Assembly (NCBI RefSeq): GCF_002699985.1
Contig: NZ_LKBT01000011.1
Span: 62,001 to 126,000 of the forward strand
Source: Pseudomonas sp. ICMP 561
Lineage (GTDB): Bacteria; Pseudomonadota; Gammaproteobacteria; Pseudomonadales; Pseudomonadaceae
Direction of reading: 5' to 3'
DNA: 64,000 bases
Shown here: piece by piece, positions 41,145 to 49,818 of the stretch
Layout of the letters: every line of letters starts with the position of its first letter
Numbering within the stretch: position 1 is the stretch's first letter
Translations under genes and position numbers: made by a program
Notes under the pieces: model-generated
Told to the model about the DNA's origin: nothing
The model's input: the letters and a program-made list of their open reading frames with translations, nothing else
Databases searched by the model: none

Positions 41145-42466
41145 ACTCAGTAATTGTGGTCGACGACGAAGCCCCGATTCGTGAAGCCGTGGAGCAATGG
41201 CTGAGCCTGTCCAGTTTCAAGGTTCAGGTCTATAGCCGCGCCGAAGACTGCCTGGCGAATTTGCCCGAGCATTTCCCCGGCGTGATCCTCAGCGATGTAC
41301 GCATGCCGGGCATGAACGGTATGGAGCTGTTGAGCCGCTTGCAGGCAATCGATGCCGACCTGCCGGTGATTCTGCTGACCGGCCACGGCGATGTACCTAT
41401 GGCAGTGGATGCCATGCGCGAAGGTGCCTATGACTTTCTCGAAAAGCCCTTCAGCCCCGAAGTACTGCTGCGCAATCTGCGCCGCGCGCTGGAGAAACGC
41501 GAACTGATCCTGGAAAACCGCCGCCTGCACGAACAGGCCGATACCCGGACTCAACTGGAGGCCACGCTGCTGGGCGTTTCCCCCGGCCTGCAAACCTTGC
41601 GGCGTCAGGTGCTGGACTTGTCACAACTGCCCGTCAACGTGGTCATTCGCGGTGAAACCGGCAGCGGCAAGGAAATGGTTGCCCGGTGCCTGCATGACTT
41701 TGGCCCTCGGGCAAACAAGCCTTTTGTGGCGCTCAACTGTGCGGCAATTCCGGAGCAGTTATTTGAGGCCGAACTGTTCGGCCACGAGAGCGGCGCGTTT
41801 ACCGGAGCCCAGGGCAAACGCATCGGCAAGCTTGAGTACGCGGATGGCGGCACGCTGTTTCTGGACGAAATCGAAAGCATGCCGCTGGCTCAACAGGTCA
41901 AATTACTGCGCGTACTGCAGGACAAGAAGCTCGAGCGGTTGGGTTCGAACAAGGCCATTGACGTCGACCTGCGTATCGTCGCGGCCACTAAACCCGACTT
42001 GCTGGAAGAAGCCCGTGCCGGACGCTTTCGCGAAGACCTGGCTTATCGGCTGACGGTGGCTGAGTTGCGCCTGCCGCCACTGCGCGAGCGTCGTGAAGAC
42101 ATTCCCCTGCTGTTCGCGCATTTCGCCAGTGCAGCCGCGCAACGTCTGGGCCGAAGTGCCCCTGAGCTCAGTGGCGCACAGTTGGGCCAGTTGCTGAGTC
42201 ATGACTGGCCCGGCAACGTTCGCGAGCTGGCCAACGCAGCCGAACGGCAGATTCTCGGCCTGACGTCGTCGCCAACAGTGCAGACCGATCCGGGACAATC
42301 CCTCGCAGCTCAACAGGAAGCCTTTGAAGCGCAATGCCTGCGTGCCGCTCTGGCCCGTCACAAAGGGGATATCAAAGCCGTGCTCGAAGAACTGCAACTG
42401 CCACGCCGGACCTTGAATGAGAAGATGCAACGGCATGGGTTATTGCGCGAGATGTTTGTCGAGTAG
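41138..42466 (+). CDS. mifR: sigma-54-dependent response regulator (DctD/MifR-like)
   Basis: NtrC-family activator of 442 aa: receiver (acidic VVDDE, phospho-Asp in ILSDVRMPGMNG, Lys in FLEKPFSPE), AAA+ domain with Walker A GETGSGKE, the sigma-54 contact loop GAFTGA, Walker B GGTLFLDEIESM, R-finger region and DWPGNVRELANAAER, then a Fis-type HTH at the C-terminus (GDIKAVLEELQLPRRTLNEKMQRHGL). It should activate the RpoN promoter at 42700 that drives the adjacent permease. In P. aeruginosa mifSR and its transporter gene are separate loci as far as I recall; here they are adjacent. Confidence 0.85.
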   Translation: MLNSVIVVDDEAPIREAVEQWLSLSSFKVQVYSRAEDCLANLPEHFPGVILSDVRMPGMNGMELLSRLQAIDADLPVILLTGHGDVPMAVDAMREGAYDFLEKPFSPEVLLRNLRRALEKRELILENRRLHEQADTRTQLEATLLGVSPGLQTLRRQVLDLSQLPVNVVIRGETGSGKEMVARCLHDFGPRANKPFVALNCAAIPEQLFEAELFGHESGAFTGAQGKRIGKLEYADGGTLFLDEIESMPLAQQVKLLRVLQDKKLERLGSNKAIDVDLRIVAATKPDLLEEARAGRFREDLAYRLTVAELRLPPLRERREDIPLLFAHFASAAAQRLGRSAPELSGAQLGQLLSHDWPGNVRELANAAERQILGLTSSPTVQTDPGQSLAAQQEAFEAQCLRAALARHKGDIKAVLEELQLPRRTLNEKMQRHGLLREMFVE

Positions 42467-42509
42467 ATCCACCGCCAGGGCATTCCTGATCGATCTGAAA
42501 ACACCGTCC

Positions 42510-42583
42510 CTGTAGGAGCTGCCGAAGGCTGCGAAGCATTTTTCCTGACACACCGCCATCGCAGCCTTCGGCAGCTCCTACAG
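42510..42583. repeat. REP-type inverted repeat, CTGCCGAAGGCTGCGA family
   Basis: CTGTAGGAGCTGCCGAAGGC and its inverse GCCTTCGGCAGCTCCTACAG flank a short spacer downstream of the regulator gene. Confidence 0.85.
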
Positions 42584-42609
42584 AGATTTGCGCTAGCGAT
42601 GAAATCATC

Positions 42610-42656
42610 GGCAATTTTCCGCCTACGCCAACACCATCAATAAGCGGATTTCCGCT
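42610..42656. promoter_or_regulatory. upstream activator sites for sigma-54 regulator (palindrome AGCGGA-TT-TCCGCT)
   Basis: A perfect 14-bp palindrome at 42643-42656 is centred about 75 bp before the predicted RpoN start site, the right distance for an NtrC-type UAS. A second, imperfect copy (GGCAATTTTCCGCC, 9 of 14 matches) is at 42610-42623. The likely ligand is the neighbouring MifR/DctD-like protein. Confidence 0.6.
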
Positions 42657-42699
42657 CATAGCTCGTCTCTGACCCCCTCTAGACCGGCCTTTCCTCATA

Positions 42700-42714
42700 T
42701 GGCACAGCTCCTGC
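42700..42714 (+). promoter_or_regulatory. sigma-54 (RpoN) -24/-12 promoter of permease gene
   Basis: TGGCACAGCTCCTGC: GG at 42701-42702 and GC at 42713-42714 with the required spacing and a good match to TGGCACG-N4-TTGC. Transcription should start near 42726, 49 nt before the permease ATG. Confidence 0.8.
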
Positions 42715-42774
42715 TATAGCCATATCAAGGCGCGCATTGACGTGCCATTCCAAAAACAATGAATAACAAGGAAT

Positions 42775-44103
42775 ATGATGGACATTCCCAACTCTGCTTC
42801 CAAAGGGTCGGCCAACGCTCCAGCGGCCGAAAAAACCACCTCCACCCGTCTCAAATCCATTTTCAGCGGCTCGGTCGGCAACATGGTCGAGTGGTATGAC
42901 TGGTACGTCTACGCTGCTTTCTCCCTGTACTTTGCCAAGTCCTTTTTCCCCAAGGGCGACACCACCGCACAACTGCTCAACACCGCTGCCATCTTCGCCG
43001 TAGGCTTCCTGATGCGACCGATTGGCGGCTGGCTGATGGGTCTGTACGCCGACCGTAAGGGCCGTAAGGCAGCGCTGATGGCTTCGGTGCTGCTGATGTG
43101 TTTTGGCTCCCTGATCATCGCATTGACCCCGGGCTATGAAGTCATCGGCGTCGGGGCTCCAATCCTTCTGGTATTTGCCCGCTTGCTGCAGGGTCTTTCA
43201 GTCGGTGGTGAGTACGGCACTTCGGCGACCTACCTCAGTGAAATGGCAACCAAGGAACGCCGGGGCTTCTTCTCCAGCTTTCAGTATGTGACGCTGATTT
43301 CCGGCCAGCTCATCGCACTGGCCGTGCTGATCGTGCTGCAACAGACGCTGACCACCGAGCAACTGTACTCGTGGGGCTGGCGCGTGCCGTTCGTGATCGG
43401 CGCACTCTGTGCGGTGGTTGCGCTGTTCCTGCGTCGTGGCATGGAAGAGACTGAATCGTTCACCCGCGCCAAGAAGGAAAAGCCAAAAGAAAGCCTGATG
43501 CGCACCTTGATGCGCCACCCCAAGGAGCTGATGACCGTGGTCGGCCTGACCATGGGCGGTACACTGGCTTTCTACACCTACACCACGTACATGCAGAAGT
43601 ATCTGGTGAACACGGTCGGCATGAGCATCAGCGACTCGACCACTATCTCGGCTGCCACGTTGTTTCTGTTCATGGTGATTCAACCGCTGGTGGGGGCTCT
43701 ATCCGATAAGATCGGTCGTCGGCCAATCCTGATCGCCTTCGGTGTGATGGGTACGTTGTGCACGGTGCCGATCCTGACCACCTTGCACACGATCCAGTCC
43801 TGGTGGGGTGCGTTCTTCCTGATCATGGCGGCGCTGATCATCGTCAGTGGCTACACCTCGATTAACGCAGTGGTAAAAGCCGAGCTGTTCCCGACCGAGA
43901 TTCGCGCCCTGGGTGTAGGTTTGCCCTACGCACTGACCGTCTCGATCTTTGGCGGCACCGCTGAATACATCGCGCTGTGGTTCAAGAGTATTGGCATGGA
44001 AACCGGTTACTACTGGTACGTCACCGCCTGTATCGCCTGTTCGCTGCTGGTTTATGTGTTCATGAAGGACACCCGCAAGCACTCGCGGATTGAAACTGAC
44101 TGA
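42775..44103 (+). CDS. MHS-family alpha-ketoglutarate/dicarboxylate permease
   Basis: Major facilitator of the metabolite:H+ symporter (MHS) family, 442 aa, 12 TM. Signature [70 protein letters not shown] and PTEIRALGVGLPYALTVSIFGGTAEYIALW match KgtP/PcaT-like transporters. It sits behind an RpoN promoter next to MifSR-like genes, so alpha-ketoglutarate is the likely substrate. The A-rich leader (GAATAACAAGG) may also be a Crc/Hfq target. A second MHS transporter in this window (58917) belongs to the pca cluster. Confidence 0.85.
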   Translation: MMDIPNSASKGSANAPAAEKTTSTRLKSIFSGSVGNMVEWYDWYVYAAFSLYFAKSFFPKGDTTAQLLNTAAIFAVGFLMRPIGGWLMGLYADRKGRKAALMASVLLMCFGSLIIALTPGYEVIGVGAPILLVFARLLQGLSVGGEYGTSATYLSEMATKERRGFFSSFQYVTLISGQLIALAVLIVLQQTLTTEQLYSWGWRVPFVIGALCAVVALFLRRGMEETESFTRAKKEKPKESLMRTLMRHPKELMTVVGLTMGGTLAFYTYTTYMQKYLVNTVGMSISDSTTISAATLFLFMVIQPLVGALSDKIGRRPILIAFGVMGTLCTVPILTTLHTIQSWWGAFFLIMAALIIVSGYTSINAVVKAELFPTEIRALGVGLPYALTVSIFGGTAEYIALWFKSIGMETGYYWYVTACIACSLLVYVFMKDTRKHSRIETD

Positions 44104-44126
44104 GATTCATATCAGCGGTAATGATG

Positions 44127-44160
44127 AAGGGCAGCCACATTCAGTGTGTCTGCCCTTTTT
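44127..44160 (+). terminator. intrinsic terminator after permease gene
   Basis: AAGGGCAG-C-CACA-loop-TGTG-T-CTGCCCTT followed by a T run, 23 nt after the stop. Confidence 0.85.
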
Positions 44161-44461
44161 AATGAGAGCGACTCGCAACTAACACTGGCGATATCAGTGC
44201 AATTCCTGATTAAAAACCCCGCGAAAATGGCAATAATAATGACGATATAATTTTGTCAAGTGGGTTTATTACAAAGTTTTTCAGAGAATTGCACCACTCC
44301 GAGGCAAGCAGACCTGCAAAGCCCGAAAATCGCGCTCTCCCGCCTACTATCATTTATAGCGATGGTCGTTAGCACTGCTATTCACTTCTGAATAAATTTG
44401 AGGCGCGTAGCATTCACTCCATACCGAACTGACAACCCATTCGATTACTGGAGTAACAATC
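44161..44461. other. 301-bp AT-rich intergenic region
   Basis: AT-rich relative to its surroundings, with no gene or REP element visible; it should contain the promoter for the repeat-protein gene at 44462. Confidence 0.4.
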
Positions 44462-44881
44462 ATGAAAACCAACACACTGATTTTTGGTCTTGCCTTCTCT
44501 GTTCTGGCTTCGAGCGCTTTCGCTTCACCACAAATGCCTAGCCTGCCAGGCAACGATCACACTAATGCAATCGAGCAGTCTTCGACGCTGACAGTTGCTG
44601 AAGGCGGTTCCGTACACACTAACGTTGGCAGCATCCGTCAGGCCGCCGTCAACACTGACCAGATCGGCGCAGATCGTTTGGCTGAAGACGGTGCTGATCG
44701 CGTAGGTCCTAATCGCCAAGCCGCTGATGGCGCAGACCATGTAGGTGCTAATCGTCTGGCTGAAGACGGTGCTGACCGTGTTGGTGCAAATCGTCTGACC
44801 TCCGACGGCGCTGACCATGTGGGTGCTAATCGTCTGGCCGCTGATGGCGCAGACCGCGTAGGTGCAAACCGTCGGGTATAA
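44462..44881 (+). CDS. secreted protein with 13-residue tandem repeats
   Basis: A 139-aa exported protein. Signal peptide MKTNTLIFGLAFSVLASSAFA, a 40-residue linker, then about six 13-residue repeats of the form DGADRVGANRLAE (residues about 67-139), encoded by a 39-bp tandem DNA repeat at about 44664-44880. R/H alternates in ADR/ADH. Related Pseudomonas repeat proteins are, in my memory, sometimes labelled phage infection protein, without clear proof. Repeat number may vary between strains. GGAG Shine-Dalgarno about 8 nt upstream; terminator after the gene. Confidence 0.85.
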   Translation: MKTNTLIFGLAFSVLASSAFASPQMPSLPGNDHTNAIEQSSTLTVAEGGSVHTNVGSIRQAAVNTDQIGADRLAEDGADRVGPNRQAADGADHVGANRLAEDGADRVGANRLTSDGADHVGANRLAADGADRVGANRRV

Positions 44882-44901
44882 CAGCTCGACGTGTTCCCTT
44901 T

Positions 44902-44935
44902 AGCCCGGCCCAGTGCCGGGCTTAATCGTTTTTGA
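44902..44935 (+). terminator. intrinsic terminator after repeat-protein gene
   Basis: GCCCGGC-CCAGT-GCCGGGC followed by TTAATCGTTTTT. Confidence 0.8.
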
Positions 44936-45021
44936 ACCACGCGAAACTGTCAGGCGCTATAAATTGTCAGGCACTATAGACGCATCTTTTCATGCGCCGC
45001 GCAGGCCAACAGGATTAGCCC

Positions 45022-45645
45022 ATGTCAGACGATATCTACTCTTACGAACCTTCTCTCGGCCACGGCCTGCCTCATGACCCGTTCAACGCCATCGTGGGCC
45101 CCCGCCCTATCGGCTGGATTTCTTCCCAGGATGCTGACGGCAAGCTGAACCTGGCGCCGTACAGCTTTTTCAACGCCTTCAACTACATCCCGCCGATCAT
45201 TGGCTTTTGCAGCGTTGGCCGCAAAGACAGCCTTAATAACATCGAGCAGACCGGCGAGTTTGTCTGGAATCTGGCCACGCGCTCGCTGGCCGAAGCCATG
45301 AATCAGAGCTGCGCGCCGGTTGCTGCGGATGTCAGCGAATTCGAACTGGCGAACCTGACGCCACTGGCCTCGCAAATCGTGGCGGTGCCGCGCGTGAAGG
45401 AGACGCCAGTTTCGTTCGAATGCAAGGTGACCCAGATCATCCAGTTACAGCGTGCCGACAAGGAAGTCGTGCCCAGCTGGTTGATTCTTGGCGAGGTAGT
45501 AGCGGTGCATATCGCTAAATCGCTGCTGAAGGACGGGATTTACGACACCGCAGCGGGCGAACCGATTCTGCGTGGCGGCGGCCCGGCGGATTACTTCCAG
45601 CTAGGCCCTGAAGCGCTGTTCAAGATGCACCGTCCCAAAGCCTGA
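45022..45645 (+). CDS. flavin reductase family protein (FMN-binding split barrel)
   Basis: A 207-aa cytoplasmic flavoprotein of the flavin-reductase-like family: AIVGPRPIGWISSQDADGKLNLAPYSFFNAFNYIPPIIGFC (FMN-binding strands), then KDSLNNIEQTGEFVWNLAT and ILRGGGPADYFQLG. Members reduce free FMN for partner monooxygenases or act on other substrates; no partner is adjacent, though an ABM monooxygenase is 0.3 kb away. Start ATG 45022. Confidence 0.88.
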   Translation: MSDDIYSYEPSLGHGLPHDPFNAIVGPRPIGWISSQDADGKLNLAPYSFFNAFNYIPPIIGFCSVGRKDSLNNIEQTGEFVWNLATRSLAEAMNQSCAPVAADVSEFELANLTPLASQIVAVPRVKETPVSFECKVTQIIQLQRADKEVVPSWLILGEVVAVHIAKSLLKDGIYDTAAGEPILRGGGPADYFQLGPEALFKMHRPKA

Positions 45646-45885
45646 TCAATGAGCCTGAAATGAAAGGCCGCCCTCAGCATCGATGTCGATCAAGCGGTTC
45701 AGCTCGGCACTGGCTGCAACGTCGGCTTCATGGGCGGTCTTGAATTTCTGCTCTGGCAGCACCCGGTTGAATACCGGCGCACCACCGGCCCCCAGGCCTT
45801 TTACTGCAATGGCGGCGCTGTAGCCACCCTCGCCCGGAACAACTGCAGAAACGGCTTCGAAGCCATTGAGTTCTTTACGTGCCAT
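45646..45885 (-). CDS. small conserved-looking protein of unknown function
   Basis: A 79-aa soluble protein, MARKELNGFEAVSAVVPGEGGYSAAIAVKGLGAGGAPVFNRVLPEQKFKTAHEADVAASAEL, with beta-strand-like start and a helical end. No domain recognised. It ends immediately beside the convergent flavin reductase gene. AGGA lies about 9 nt before ATG 45885. Confidence 0.65.
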   Translation of the reverse strand: MARKELNGFEAVSAVVPGEGGYSAAIAVKGLGAGGAPVFNRVLPEQKFKTAHEADVAASAELNRLIDIDAEGGLSFQAH

Positions 45886-45937
45886 GGTTGCAGATCCTGC
45901 CTGTGACTTAAAGCAGGGGATTCTAAACCGACAGCGC

Positions 45938-46273
45938 TTAAACCGCTTGCATCAGCTGCTCGGCTTCAGCCTGCGTAGCGAAAGTATGGAAATCCAGGCT
46001 GCTGACCATATAGGTCTGCATGACATCGGAGAACACTTGCAACTCGGGGGTGGTCAGCCAGCGGTTCATTGCATCCTCACTGGTCCAGTAGCCGGAAATC
46101 AGCCACAGATCAGGGTCCTTCTGCGAGTTCTTTAACGCGAAGCTCAAGCAACCGTCGGCCGTGCGTGAAGGCTCGATCAGGCAGCGCAGGCGCTCGCCCA
46201 GTTGTTCGCTCTGACCAGTCCTGGCGCGGGCGAAAACCAGATGGCTCACGGGTGATGACTGAGGCATGGTCAT
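45938..46273 (-). CDS. antibiotic biosynthesis monooxygenase (ABM) domain protein
   Basis: A 111-aa dimeric alpha/beta-barrel protein: SHLVFARARTGQSEQLGERLRCLIEPSRTADGCLSFALKNSQKDPDLWLISGYWTSEDAMNRWLTTPELQVF is the ABM pattern. Such proteins oxidise quinol-like substrates or degrade haem; many are of unknown role. The first ATG (46273) is only 2 nt after AGGAG; the second (46267) is better spaced, so the protein may be two residues shorter. Confidence 0.85.
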   Translation of the reverse strand: MTMPQSSPVSHLVFARARTGQSEQLGERLRCLIEPSRTADGCLSFALKNSQKDPDLWLISGYWTSEDAMNRWLTTPELQVFSDVMQTYMVSSLDFHTFATQAEAEQLMQAV

Positions 46274-46584
46274 GGCTCCTTTGTCTGCAGGATGATTATC
46301 AGGGGTGCGGCGACAGGAACCGAGATTAGAGGCTTAGCGCAATGGTCGTTAGTCAGTTACTGTTGGCTTCTTGCCTGATCCTGCAGCGCTGTGAAAAACC
46401 CCTCAGAAGCAAGATGATCAGCAAAGAGAATTCCCACGCAGCACCAGGCAATCCTGGATCCGCTTTAGCAGCCCGGAATACGCACCTTGGCAGGATCAGG
46501 CAATCATCTCGCAGGAATCGGGTAGTGCTTTGGCTTGCACAAAAATAAGCTGAGCACATCAATAAAGGATTAAAGGACTCGCCC

Positions 46585-47514
46585 ATGCAGCCACTCCAGC
46601 CACTCAAAGAACCGCTCAGCGAGGACCTGGAGAAGCAGCGAATCGAGCTGGCTGATCTGGTTCGCCGGTTCGCCCCTACCGAAGGCTCGTTCCAGACGGC
46701 TATTTCGCCGCTGCACATGGTGCGCTATGAAAGCCCGGCGCAATCGCTGCCCAGCCTGGTCCAGCCCGCACTGTGCCTGTTCGCCCACGGCAGCAAGGAA
46801 GTGCGCCTCGGCGATGAGACCTACACGTACGATCCCCTGAATTATCTGGTGCTGTCCGTGGCGTTGCCACTGAGCGGCAGAATCCTTCACGCGACGCCAG
46901 AAAATCCGAATCTGGCCTTGCGACTGGACATCGACCCCGCGGATATCAATGCGCTGATCGCAGAAGCCGGGCCGATGAGTGTTCCGACCCGACCTAGCGG
47001 ACGCGGCCTTTATATAGAAAGAATCGACACCCAACTGCTGGATGCAGTGCTACGTCTGTCACGTTTGCTCGACAGCCCGAAAGACATCGCGATGCTTGCG
47101 CCGCTGATCAAACGCGAAATCCTTTATCGCCTTTTGCGCAGCCCCCAGGGTCACCGTCTTTACGAAATCGCCATCACCAGTTGCCAGACTCATCGCGTGA
47201 CCCAGGCGATTCGGTGGCTCAACCAGAATTTCACCGAGCCCTTGCGCATTGAAGAACTGGCCAGGGAGGTGAACCTCAGCGTTTCAACCCTGCACCATCG
47301 CTTCAAGGCCGTAACGGCAATGAGTCCGTTGCAGTACCAGAAGCAGTTGCGGCTTCAGGAGGCACGACGCTTGATGCTGGCAGATGGGCTCGACGCGTCG
47401 GCGGCGGGCTACAAGGTAGGCTACGAAAGCCCATCGCAATTCAGCCGTGAATACAGCCGCCTGTTCGGCGCCCCGCCGCTTCGGGATCTGGCGAGGTTGC
47501 GGGCAACTGTTTAG
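46585..47514 (+). CDS. AraC-family transcriptional regulator
   Basis: Regulator of 309 aa. The N-terminal AraC_N-type cupin domain (SPLHMVRYESPAQSLPSLVQPALCLFAHGSKEVRLGDETYTYDPLNYLVLSVALPLSGRI) is followed by a double HTH (AIRWLNQNFTEPLRIEELAREVNLSVSTLHHRFKAVTAMSPLQYQKQLRLQEARRLML and VGYESPSQFSREYSRLFG). Regulators with this N-domain usually control a nearby oxidoreductase gene; none is divergent here except the ABM gene (311 bp away), which is the best target candidate. Confidence 0.92.
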   Translation: MQPLQPLKEPLSEDLEKQRIELADLVRRFAPTEGSFQTAISPLHMVRYESPAQSLPSLVQPALCLFAHGSKEVRLGDETYTYDPLNYLVLSVALPLSGRILHATPENPNLALRLDIDPADINALIAEAGPMSVPTRPSGRGLYIERIDTQLLDAVLRLSRLLDSPKDIAMLAPLIKREILYRLLRSPQGHRLYEIAITSCQTHRVTQAIRWLNQNFTEPLRIEELAREVNLSVSTLHHRFKAVTAMSPLQYQKQLRLQEARRLMLADGLDASAAGYKVGYESPSQFSREYSRLFGAPPLRDLARLRATV

Positions 47515-47583
47515 TGCTGCTCGCTACACACTCGTCCGCGCCCATCAAACATCACTTCAATAATGGATTTGAAACGCAGACCC

Positions 47584-47661
47584 TGTAGGAGCCAACTTGT
47601 TGGCGAAACGGCATTTCTCACGATGCAGGCCCGACGTCTCGCCAACAAGTTGGCTCCTACC
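47584..47661. repeat. REP-type inverted repeat, CCAACTTGTTGGCG family
   Basis: GTAGGAGCCAACTTGTTGGCG-type left arm and its inverse CGCCAACAAGTTGGCTCCTAC flank about 35 nt downstream of the AraC gene. Confidence 0.85.
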
Positions 47662-47871
47662 GGGTCATCCATTTGCTTAGCGACAGCGAGGGGTAAGAGA
47701 CACCGGAACGACTTCTACAGGGGAAAGTGGTTGATGGTTAAAGACGCTATAACTTTTAAGGCAATACGCCATATCCAATAGATCAATTCTGTCCTACGAC
47801 TCCAGCGCCCCTGCCCTACACTCGCTTTAATCCTTCCTGAACTGCCAAGTAGTTGGAACGAGGAAAGCGAC

Positions 47872-48042
47872 ATGAACATAAAAATAAAAAAATGCGTCAC
47901 AGTCTTGAGTATCAGTGCCGTCATCGCGGTGTATGCAGCGGGTGTCTATCGCAACGAACTGGCTCGTCAAACGCCACAAGTCGCGACTTGCAGCTTCGGT
48001 CATTGCGTCCCCAGCAATGCGACATTCAGCGCATTGCGATGA
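47872..48042 (+). CDS. 56-aa membrane or exported peptide with Cys pair
   Basis: A short gene with a GAGG Shine-Dalgarno about 8 nt before ATG 47872. The peptide starts MNIKIKKCVTVLSISAVIAV, a basic N-terminus and a single hydrophobic helix that could be a signal or an anchor. The C-terminal part contains CSFGHC, a CX4C pair, and ends SNATFSALR. No family recognised. It ends 127 bp before the DHA2 exporter gene. Confidence 0.6.
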   Translation: MNIKIKKCVTVLSISAVIAVYAAGVYRNELARQTPQVATCSFGHCVPSNATFSALR

Positions 48043-48168
48043 GGTAACGCTGAAGCGTTTAAGTCACCAGAAATGCATAAGGCAGCTATCGATTAGGGAG
48101 CTATCGGCTTAGACTGATTGCACTCCCCGTCGGCATTCGGCGGACATCACTGTCGATCAGGTTCTGCC

Positions 48169-49674
48169 TTGACCAGTCTTCCCCACACCACGCCTTCAAT
48201 CCGTAGCGTCCTATACGCATTGATGATGGCCGTATTCCTCAGCGCGCTGGATCAGACGATTGTTGCCGTCTCGATCCCTGCCATTTCAACCCAATTCAAT
48301 GATTTCGACCTGTTGGCCTGGGTGATTTCCGCCTACATGGTGGCCCTGACCGTGGCCGTGCCTATCTACGGCAAGCTGGGCGATTTGTATGGCCGACGCA
48401 AACTGATGCTCTTCGGGCTGGGCCTTTTTACTCTGGCGTCGTTGTTCTGCGGCATGGCGCAAAGCATGGAGCAATTGGTGCTTGCGCGGGTCATCCAAGG
48501 GATTGGCGCAGGCGGCATGGTTTCAGTCAGTCAGGCAATCATTGGTGACCTGGTACCGCCCCGGGAGCGAGGCCGCTATCAGGGCTATTTCAGCGGCATG
48601 TATGCGCTGGCCAGTGTGGCCGGACCGGTACTGGGTGGGGTCATGACCCAGTATCTGTCCTGGCGCTGGGTGTTCCTGATCAATCTGCCAATGGGGTTGA
48701 TCGCGTGGTGGTTTGCCAAACGCACCTTGCTCGGCCTGCCTGTCCCGCAACGCAAACCCATCATCGATTACCTGGGCACGGTGCTGATGATTGTCGGCCT
48801 GACTGCGCTGTTGCTGGGTATCACTGAAATAGGCCAGGGTCACAGCTGGCGGGATCAGCAGGTGCTGACACTGCTGGGTGTCGCATTGCTGGCGCTGATC
48901 TGTTTCGCCTGGTACGAGCGCCGTGCAGTCGAACCGTTGCTGCCGATGCATCTGTTCGCCAACCGCAGCGCAGTGCTCTGCTGGTGCACGATTTTCTTCA
49001 CCAGCTTCCAGGCGATTTCACTGATCGTGCTGGTGCCGCTGCGTTATCAGACGGTCACCGGCGGCGGTGCCGACAGCGCCGCGCTGCACCTTTTACCACT
49101 GGCGATTGGCATGCCCATGGGCGCTTTCTTTGCAGGCCGTCGGACTTCGTTGACCGGGCGCTACAAGCCCATGATCCTCACCGGCGCGATGTTGATGCCG
49201 ATGGCGATTCTCGGCATGGCGTTTACCGACCCGCAATCGTTGCTGCTGACCAGCCTGTTCATGGTGTTGACGGGAATCGCCAGCGGCATGCAGTTCCCGA
49301 CATCACTGGTGGGGACGCAAAACTCGGTGGCCAAGCACGACATGGGCGTGGCGACCAGCACCACTAACCTGTTCCGCTCCCTGGGTGGCGCGGTAGGCGT
49401 AGCACTGATGTCGGCACTGTTGTTGGCGATGCTGCAAGGCAACGAATTCGGTGGTGTGGGGCTGGCAGGTACGGGTTCAATTGGTGGTGAAGGCGCATCC
49501 GGCAATGTGCTGATGGACAGTCTCAACGCCGCCAGCGGCCCGGCTCTGCAAATCCTGCGCGATCAACTGTCGATAACATTCCGCCACCTGATGACCGTCA
49601 GCGCTGCAATCTCACTGCTGGGCCTGGCTGCCGCGCTGGCGATGCCGGATAACCTGCTGCGAGGGAGGGAGTAA
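48169..49674 (+). CDS. DHA2-family (EmrB/QacA-type) drug exporter
   Basis: A 14-TM major facilitator exporter of about 501 aa. Motif A is GKLGDLYGRRKLMLFGLGLF and motif C SGMYALASVAGPVLGGV; FLSALDQTIVAVSIPAIS with the membrane-embedded Asp is the DHA2 signature of TM1. Probable proton antiport of toxic compounds across the inner membrane. No EmrA-like adaptor is adjacent. The start is uncertain: no ATG precedes the first TM closely; TTG 48169 (AGG upstream) is preferred, and TTG 48118 would add 17 residues. Confidence 0.88.
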   Translation: MTSLPHTTPSIRSVLYALMMAVFLSALDQTIVAVSIPAISTQFNDFDLLAWVISAYMVALTVAVPIYGKLGDLYGRRKLMLFGLGLFTLASLFCGMAQSMEQLVLARVIQGIGAGGMVSVSQAIIGDLVPPRERGRYQGYFSGMYALASVAGPVLGGVMTQYLSWRWVFLINLPMGLIAWWFAKRTLLGLPVPQRKPIIDYLGTVLMIVGLTALLLGITEIGQGHSWRDQQVLTLLGVALLALICFAWYERRAVEPLLPMHLFANRSAVLCWCTIFFTSFQAISLIVLVPLRYQTVTGGGADSAALHLLPLAIGMPMGAFFAGRRTSLTGRYKPMILTGAMLMPMAILGMAFTDPQSLLLTSLFMVLTGIASGMQFPTSLVGTQNSVAKHDMGVATSTTNLFRSLGGAVGVALMSALLLAMLQGNEFGGVGLAGTGSIGGEGASGNVLMDSLNAASGPALQILRDQLSITFRHLMTVSAAISLLGLAAALAMPDNLLRGRE

Positions 49675-49730
49675 TAGCTTGGTTCTGAGACAGGCTCTTA
49701 CTTCAAGATGATGCAGCGACTGAGCTGGAG

Positions 49731-49785
49731 CTCTCCCGGCTAAAGCCGGTCCTACGGTCATCGCAGGAGCGGCTTTAGCCGCGAG
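49731..49785. repeat. REP-type sequences, CCGGCTAAAGCCGG family
   Basis: CTCCCGGCTAAAGCCGGTCC followed by GGAGCGGCTTTAGCCGCGAG: two related short palindromic cores near the convergent gene ends. Same family as 5363-5452. Confidence 0.65.
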
Positions 49786-49818
49786 CATTCAGGCTTGCAC
49801 ACACGAGAGCTCAGGCGC

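Noticed and set aside
44462..44881. Ice-nucleation or RTX repeat protein
   Set aside because: The 13-residue unit and its composition do not match the 16-residue ice-nucleation repeat or the GGXGXDXXX RTX nonapeptide.
46342..46548. 68-codon plus-strand frame before the AraC gene
   Set aside because: No Shine-Dalgarno, composition not protein-like, and it lies in the expected regulatory region of the AraC-type gene.
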